Origin: Trachythela sp. YZ-2020 | Lineage: Eukaryota > Cnidaria > Anthozoa > Malacalcyonacea > Clavulariidae | NCBI GenBank assembly: GCA_016169945.1 | Contig: JADLSH010000315.1 | Coordinates: 248,001-312,000, forward strand | DNA: 64,000 nucleotides | Direction of reading: 5' to 3' | In this document: positions 57,401 to 64,000 of the stretch, one piece after another | How positions within the stretch are numbered: the stretch's first letter is position 1 | Layout of the letters: the number at the start of each line of letters is the position of its first letter | Program-made: the position numbers and the translations under genes | Notes under the pieces: model-generated | Database searches by the model: none | Told to the model about the DNA's origin: nothing | The model's input: the letters and a program-made list of their open reading frames with translations, nothing else

Positions 57401-58377
57401 ATCACAACTTGCCGAGAGAGGAATAGGATCTGTATGGAAGCCCTGTAGCCATACGTGGGAGCCCGGCTTCATGTGCCCTCTGGAGTGCACAGAGTTTTCG
57501 AGGTGCCTGTACGCGTTGATTGGGTGTGGCCAGATCTGGGACGAGACCACATTCGTCTGCCTTTCTGATCGGAGTTATTATTGGAACTCTCTATCGGTGT
57601 TGTTGGCGTGAAAGGGCTGGTATCTCTATGGACGGTAGGCCTAGCAGTATGGGTGTAATTTGGTCATGCTCCTCTCCGGAACAGGTGCTTGTCGGCAGGT
57701 ATACCCTCCTTCAGGGTACACTTGACAATATCAGTAAGAGATTCATTGAAGCGTCGTTAACACTAATGATTCCAATGATCGTGGACATTCCCCAAACGAA
57801 CCAAGGCACCTGCAAGGTAATCCTTGATTGTGTCTGGGCCCTCCCCCTCTTCTCCGGGGGGGCATCTAGGTCAGTAAGTGCCGCCAAAAAGGGGACGTGC
57901 TACCACTGCAAAGGAAGCCTGCTGTTCTGACACGGCCCTCATCAATAGTAACACATCTTTAGTCGATGAGTATTCATGCAGATTATGCAAGACCTCTTTC
58001 ATTCCAACCTCCAATTTAGGGGCTAACAAGAAGGATTTGCTACCCCTTGCAATGATTCAGCCAATTGTCCTTCTGAACGGGCTGTGGAGAAAGTTTCTTA
58101 GAAACTCTGGTAGATCCTAAGGAATACTTGCACAGAACTCTCTCATTTTATTATTTTTTCAATGGCGGAGTCCACCCAGTGGGGGTCTAATTGGCGGACT
58201 CTGATGGACCGCAGCTTGGATGCCCGTGGAGGCAATGAACGTTGAGAGCATAATGGTCATAGTTTCCGCTAACAGGCTCTGCCACAATTCTCTCAATCTG
58301 CCCCTGATTAAGAATATCATTCCGTGCTCCAATGCCCGCCTGGTGGATCGGGTCACCTGGATTCACGTAGCTCCACA
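57401..58377. other. Interior of the composite insertion, upstream of the DIRS-like relic
   Basis: No confident domain. An ORF on the plus strand (57520-57930) is unremarkable. The minus strand may hold eroded gag/RT of the DIRS-like element, but I could not recognise blocks. Confidence 0.3.
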
Positions 58378-59830
58378 CATAAAGATTATCAAAAGAATAG
58401 AGGGGGCATCCGAGGATAAATTTAGGGAAAAATTGAAGCTTCCTAATGGGGGCCCCTTGTAAGTCCCGTATGTAAATCCCGTATGTGAAATCGCGCGCCC
58501 ATTGGCTACATTTGAAATCTCCTTAGCAACGCTTCCTTAGCAACCACAAAATTCATTTTTTGAAAAAGTTTACGGCCCGTCTAAATTAAGCAAAATGTTA
58601 AAAAACTCGCCCAAATTCAGCGAAAAACTATTCCTATGTGAGCAAATTTGTCTTTAATTTGATGTTTAAAGATGTGGAGTTGGTGTGAAGTGGAACTGGC
58701 ATTTAACTTAAAAGGCGGGTGTTTTCACTCTGCAGTCTGGGTGTTTCTCACTTGGTTGGTCAACTTTAAATAAACAAAAAAGGGAAACAAATAAATTATA
58801 TCAGTTTTTAGCAGGTTTATTTTCAATATATGTTAAATATTAACACATATTTAAAATTTTAAGACACATAGGAGTGGTTTTTTACTGAATTTTTGTGAGT
58901 TTTTTCGTGTATTTCCCCCAGATTTTTCCCGTCCAAAAAACAATTTTTTTGTTGCTAAGGCAGTGTTGCTAAGGAGATTTCAAATGTAGCCAATGGGCGC
59001 TCGATTTCACATACGGGACTTACATCCGGGACTCTTAAGGGGCCCCCATTAGGAAGCTTCAATTTTTCCTTTTTGTTGACTAACATCTGTCAATTGGATG
59101 CCCCCTCTATTCTTTTATAATCTCTATGGCTCCACAGGCCAAACAGATATAAAGAAGGCATGCGCAGTCAATGACTCAACCCTCGTTCGGCCAAGCTAAA
59201 TAAAAAAACTATGAAATAATTGCAGGATTGAGGTCTCATTTGAGACTAAACTCCTAGGATACACACAGTCCACAATAATAGACCCAACAGACTGTCCAAT
59301 ACCTGTCTTATTAATAAGGAATATCATTATTATCAGTTAAGAATACCATTCCGTGCTCCAATGCCCGCCTGGTGGATCGGGTCATCTGGATTCACGTGCT
59401 CTACAGGCAGAGCCAATATAAAGAAGGCTGTAACTCGACCCTTCACACGATTGAGGTCTGAATTGAGACTCAACTACTAGCATAAACAGTAAACACAATG
59501 GAATACATACATCCTTTATTAAATGGTCCTCCATGGGGCTTTACAGTATCCAATTACAAAATAGTATAAAATTCTAAAATACCTAAATATATGAGTTATA
59601 AGTTATAATTAAATTCTATGATAGGAATGTAATTCGATCAGACTGTGATAGCTAAGTGACTTTCTTAGCTCTTTCATGAACCACAATAGAATTTCCACAA
59701 ATAATATAGACCCAACAGAATGTCCAGTTCTTGTCTGTATTATCAAGAATATCATTCTTATTTTTAAGAATATCATTCAGTGCTCCAATGCCCGCCTGGT
59801 GGATCGGGTCATTTGGATACAAGAGCTTGT
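58305..59830. repeat. Three copies of a ~60-bp block
   Basis: GTGCTCCAATGCCCGCCTGG followed by TGGATCGGGTCA occurs at about 58323, 59354 and 59779. The nearby text AGAATATCATTC also repeats. Part of the composite insertion; function unknown. Confidence 0.75.
58378..59128. mobile_element. 751-bp MITE with 8-bp target duplication
   Basis: Ends CATARAGATTATMAAAGAAT are inverted. GCTCCACA lies on both sides (58370-58377 and 59129-59136). Arms of ~150-200 bp share AGAGGGGGCATCC, AAGCTTCCTAATGGGGGCCC and CCATTGGCTACATTTGAAAT. An 8-bp duplication with CA ends suggests hAT. It sits within the first of the repeated blocks. Confidence 0.88.
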
Positions 59831-60118
59831 AAATGATAGTGAGTCCTCAGACATATTTAAAGATTTTTAAAATTAGTCTAGAGGAGTTTTGCAATTGTTT
59901 CCGCCACTCTCTACTCGATGGCGGCACGAGAAGCCGGTTCAGCACCACCCTCATTGTGGATAGGGTTGGTTGGCAGAGCATCCTATTAAAGGATGGAAGA
60001 AGGCGGTCAATGACTCGTACCTCCCTTAACAATTACCTGTATGTGCCTCTAAGTGAGACCAGGCAAATATATCTGTATTAAGATAATAACTATCATAACC
60101 AGCAATCACAATTACATC

Positions 60119-60215
60119 TAATAATGTATATAATATATACACACAATCCATACATATATATACATAAAATGATACACCCACATAGACATATATATTATTA
60201 TATGCATATACGCAT
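60119..60215. repeat. AT/AC-rich simple sequence
   Basis: Run of TATA/CACA/CATA dinucleotides with short palindromic parts. Confidence 0.7.
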
Positions 60216-60737
60216 ACGCATCAGGACGACCACAGCGTCTAAACCCCACCGAAGGATGTATTAAGCTGCATAATGTGTACCTATATACAAAGAGTTTACC
60301 CGAAACCCTCTGTATTTGTATCATAAGCCACTGAACAATAAATCCGACAAAAATACGAGTATTTTTTAAGGCGAACAAGTATGATTGTACGGATAAAATA
60401 CGCGCGAAACAACAATGCCCGTATTACCATTTCTGTTGCTTATTATCGCATAAACAGTGTGAATCTTCGACTTCGAACCATTTTGCTCTTTAACATTTAC
60501 TTACGGTTACTTGTTGTTGAGGAGACATTTTCCCCAACTTTGCAGTTGAATAAACCTACAAAATTAAATAAATTCCAAAAGAGCTGTAAAGCGTGGTGAC
60601 CTTCGACAAGCACGAACATAGATATATGAGCACGAAGATAAAAGAGGGATATGTAGGGATATACAATTCTTTTTATACGTGGTACCAGACCTCTCGCGGC
60701 TCGAGATCTGCATCAGTATTGTGAATATCAGTCGGAG

Positions 60738-61262
60738 AAGAAGTGAAGGAGAAATGTTGCAAGGTTCTATAAGGTAAGCATTAAGCCTGATAACGTTTTC
60801 GCGGTGTTGGAACAAGCAATGCAATTTGGTGAAAATAATTTAGAAGCAAAGTGTTGGGATGTTGTTTCGCTGCAAACTCTGGAATGTATAAATTCGGTAA
60901 GCTTCTAGTTCTGGGAAATCGGATCGCATACGCTCAAAGCATTCCTGAAGAGAGGCATGCAATAACTGAAGTTGAGCTGTTTAAAGCAGTTTTGATATGG
61001 GTAGACAATGAATGTGCAAGACAGGGTATTAAAAATGAAGATTCCAATATGGCAAGAAGAGGCGTCCTAGAGGATCGATAGTGTGTACGGAATTCGTTTT
61101 CTTGAAATGTCACAGGAAGACGTTGCAACATATGTCTCTCCAAGCGGGATACAGACCGAGAGACTGTCACCATTTTCCAGAAATTCAGCGGATTAGATGT
61201 GACTGGCTTGAAATGGAAGGAGCAAGAAAAAAGGCGACCTGCATGTGTAGTCCAGGGGTGTA
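60738..61262 (+). pseudogene. BTB/POZ gene, 3' part (BACK domain)
   Basis: Plus frames read KPDNVFAVLEQAMQFGENN, then AKCWDVVSLQTLECINS, EVELFKAVLIWVDNECARQG, then shifted RFLEMSQEDVATYVSPSG and IFQKFSGLDVTGLKWKEQEK. This is the BACK region and following part of BTBD6-type proteins. At least three frameshifts. Joins the BTB half at 55427 across the 5.3-kb insertion. Confidence 0.8.
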
Positions 61263-61923
61263 GTCAGACTAGTCAGTTTTGCCAGATTTGCTCTTACCGA
61301 CGTAGTGGTCAACGCCTCTTTTGGTCAGCAGTGGAGTTACGACAAGGGAACTAGCTACTTCCGATGCTCTTTATTCTTACTCTATCTGTCAATAAAGCTG
61401 TTCTTTTTCACGGTGTTCGATTGTTTGGTGACTCCATTGGTAGCCAGTACTCAGTTATATTTGTGACAAAAGATGAGAATCATTAACAGGGACATACACT
61501 TCAGAGAAAGACAATGACGGTGTGGGACGGTTATGATATCATATTACCATGTACAACATGACAGTCGTGTGATTTTAACTTTCTGCAACTAAAAAAGGAA
61601 AAGAGCAAGATATATTTTAAAGTTTGGGGGTCTTTTTTACAGAAAATAGAGCGTATTTAAACAGTCAAGGACTTTCAAGGACTTTCAAGTTTTGTACTAA
61701 CACTGGTTAATAAACTTCTATCTTGCACGCTGTCGACCCTTTGAAATTCATTAAAGTTACAATTTGAACACTTTAACAGCACTGTCATGCCGACTACTAA
61801 CGCCTTCTTTTCAGCCCTAAATAGTCGTTGAATTTTATGGCCTGGAAAGTCCTTAAAAAGTCCTTGAATTGTATTCTTCCTAACCTGTACGAACCCTGAT
61901 TAACACTACATTTCTCTTTTCAG
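61263..61923. other. Intergenic stretch
   Basis: No gene seen. GGACTTTCAAG is tandemly doubled at ~61671. A polypyrimidine tract before 61923 ends in CTCTTTTCAG. Confidence 0.4.
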
Positions 61924-62117
61924 CATATGTTTCGCTACAAAAGAATGTGTGTCTCGTGATCTTTCTGACTGGTTTTATATGTGGGATATCTGTCACATCT
62001 CCCTGCGGCTCAGTTCTCTTCCATCTGCTGGAGAACTTCAAAGATGACGAAGAAGTGTACTTGCGTGAACAAGATGCAAGCCGAGATCTGGCTGCTGACA
62101 AGAATAAAACAGATTAA
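61924..62117 (+). CDS. Possible last exon of a multi-pass transporter (SLC6-like?)
   Basis: After a good acceptor (CTCTTTTCAG) the plus frame reads YVSLQKNVCLVIFLTGFICG, then ISVTSPCGSVLFHLLENF, then a charged tail ending at TAA, with AATAAA signals nearby (62105, 62199). The pattern of a membrane segment followed by VTxxCG and LLENF resembles the TM9-10 region of SLC6 neurotransmitter transporters (FLLGxxxVTxxG). The normal SLC6 C-terminal helices do not follow, and no other exon was found, so this may be a fragment or an unrelated protein. Confidence 0.35.
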
Positions 62118-64000
62118 CGGGCAGTATGGTCGTACACCTGTATTCTACTAATTCATTATGGAGAGTTGATACTCTCAAATTTGGTGTTCCAGTGTTCAAT
62201 AATAAACTGTTGCACAGAGAGCCCCATATTGACCTATTCCTAACAATGTGAAGTTTTTAAACATTTCTTGAACTGGTATTAAACGAATGACTTTGAACAC
62301 AGGCTTAAAATCACAGCAAATAATATGTACACCCACGCGAGGACACGCACGCAGGGACACGCACGCAAGACACGCACGCACTGGCAAAGAATGTTATCGA
62401 TATTTCAAGAAACTAACTGAAACTTTAACCTTGGGGTCAGCATTGGCCGGGGTAATTATAAGCGTGCTCACATAACGTTTTATAATGGTCTAACTATAAT
62501 ACTCTGAACATTGTTTACGTGCATGAAACTTTGAGTATCAACAGGAAGAAAAAGTAGCTTGTCTAGCACATGCTTCGTTTAAATAAGTATAAGAGAAGTG
62601 ATAACATTGAAAGCATTTTACTTGTTTATTTTGACTAAATTTCCCCGATAATTTCCTCGTTTGCTGGTATAAACATTCGTAGTAGAATTACTGGAGCGTT
62701 TTTGAAAACAGGCAGAACTTCAAACATGACGTAAGACTGAATAAAATTCAGAAGAAATCAAAGAATGAAGTATGCGTGTATAATGCTACGTTACAGTAAT
62801 TCCGCAAGTGGTCTATATGTATATTTGTAAAACCCTAAGAAACTCAAATAATGGTTGCTGAACTTAATCTCGTGACATCATCGTGCATGCCTAATTGCGG
62901 TCACTCGTCATTGTATAAACACTATGATATTACAATATGTAAAAATAGAAAAGTTTGTACTAAATTTAAAAAAAAAGATTCAAACCTGCAAAAACCAAAT
63001 TTTTGGCATATTTTATTGTGATAATCGTAACTCCATAGATTTTTATTTTGAATTTATAAAGTCTAAATTGAAAACTGGGTTTTAAATTTTGTCTCTGTCG
63101 TATGTTTATAAATACAAATATGTTTATAAAGTCTATATATAAAATGTCCGAAGATTGTTTATGTAATCAGCGGAAATTGGTAAAAAACTGACAAATAAAT
63201 TAGCGAAAGGTTACGTGAAAACATTACTTTATTGATTGAGCTTATAAATGGTAATAACGTTTTAAGATACGGGTAGTTAGTAAATGTAATCCAATGGTAG
63301 AGATTTCAATATCCGCAATGGGGTGAGTTGAATGATATCAATTATACGTTCCTTCATCCAATGAATATACAGTATTTCCATTCTAAGACTAAATAAGGCT
63401 TGTGACGTCAATCGAGGACCGAAGTAATTGCGCTAATGTAGTTTATAAGTCAATTATTTTGTTACTTTTAAAATTTATTTAGCAGTTAATTGTTTGTCCA
63501 AGCATGATTCGCGATAGTTGATCCACTCTTGCATTGCTCTACATTTCTTTTATGTTCCTAGCTTTCTCCTAGCTCCACGCACCCGCAATTAATACAGTAA
63601 ACAACATTGGTCTGATCTTCTGGTGATGGTCTGTTTTTAGCTGAAAGCAACCCTCTTTGCATCCTAGAACACACTGCATGCACAAGAAACGCTGATAACA
63701 ACTCAAAACATTTGCCGGAACAATACCGCTATTTACTTAGCAAGAAACTTTGAATATTGTCATGTAATTTTAGTCATCAATCTTGTATGTAGGCGGAGTC
63801 ACTAAATGTCATTCTTTGTCTGTATATGTAACTGTAAACCGATGTTAGTATCACACTATTCATTGTAATCTACCCGTTGAAGACTACAGACTGGCAGTCG
63901 AAAGCTCGTAACTTCAATAAATATTTATACCAGAGAACGTTTACAAATTTAATATGAATCATCCTGGTTTCGCTTCAAACATCTATAAACAGTATGAACA
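62118..64000. other. AT-rich terminal stretch of the window
   Basis: Short tandem GACACGCACGCA repeats at 62340-62380. The rest has no recognisable gene. The text near 63870-63930 (GGCAGTCGAAAGCTCG) looks like a dispersed-repeat end. Confidence 0.4.

Larger units (their letters stand above)
55428..60737. mobile_element. ~5.3-kb composite insertion splitting the BTB/BACK gene
   Basis: Near the ends, ~115-bp inverted repeats (about 55470-55585 and 60630-60745) share GATCTCGAGCCGCGAGAGGT and ATATCCCTACATATCCCTC. A further inverted piece lies at 55690-55790. The octamer GAGAAATG stands at both edges (about 55417-55425 and 60750-60760), but also occurs in the internal piece, so its use as a target duplication is uncertain. 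The interior holds DIRS-like coding relics, a MITE (58378-59128) and repeated blocks. Confidence 0.65.

Noticed and set aside
57520..57930. 136-codon plus-strand ORF
   Set aside because: No recognisable domain; it lies opposite a decayed DIRS-like element.

Overview
The window is animal nuclear DNA. It has spliced genes with GT/AG introns on both strands, an intronless class A GPCR, a SERAC1-like gene and C2H2 zinc-finger, BTB/BACK and chromodomain proteins. It is packed with Bel/Pao, CR1/Jockey-like, DIRS-like, Harbinger, hAT-like and Tc1/mariner-type relics. The mix and the AT-rich composition fit a cnidarian best, but this is inference. Most coding capacity belongs to mobile elements; host genes are few and several are broken.

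Region 1 (1-7.2 kb): a reverse-transcriptase ORF on the minus strand is split by a ~6.1-kb insertion (429-6537). The insertion is flanked by a CCATGG duplication and carries a 15-bp inverted repeat near its ends. Inside it are two spliced genes lying tail to tail. One is an 8-exon DDE-transposase-like protein whose acidic and zinc residues follow the order and spacing of RAG1. The other, 64 bp away and convergent, is a 3-exon chromodomain protein. A transposase-like gene facing a chromatin-reader gene recalls RAG1/RAG2, and this is the most interesting item in the window.

Region 2 (7.2-13.4 kb): a Harbinger-type MITE, a 1.9-kb foldback element with ~400-bp arms, an intact-looking single-exon GPCR (10382-11335) and a hAT-type MITE.

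Region 3 (13.4-38.1 kb): a decayed Bel/Pao element on the minus strand interrupted by a CR1/Jockey-like LINE. A ~6.1-6.3 kb segment then occurs three times in direct tandem (19677, 25761 and 32076 to 38115). Each unit holds the 5' part of that LINE, a gag-like ORF, a CAA microsatellite, a second LINE, a foldback MITE and two exons of a SERAC1-like lipase gene. Breakpoints share the 5-bp microhomology CTAAA. More 5' exons of the SERAC1-like gene continue to 39674.

Region 4 (39.7-50 kb): minor repeats, then a complete-looking 4.33-kb transposon (44495-48824) with ~430-bp TIRs and a TA target duplication. It has an intact IS630/Tc1-mariner-type transposase (DD38E spacing) and a convergent, partly broken gene with a SAM domain, a Cys/His cluster and a coiled coil.

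Region 5 (50-64 kb): a C2H2 zinc-finger gene with highly homogenised fingers, broken by a 10-nt insertion and a 432-bp retroelement 3' end; an LTR fragment; a Harbinger relic matching the MITE of region 2; a BTB/BACK pseudogene split by ~5.3 kb of DIRS-like and MITE sequence; and a possible transporter-like last exon near 62 kb. Identities were read by eye; no alignment or database search was run.
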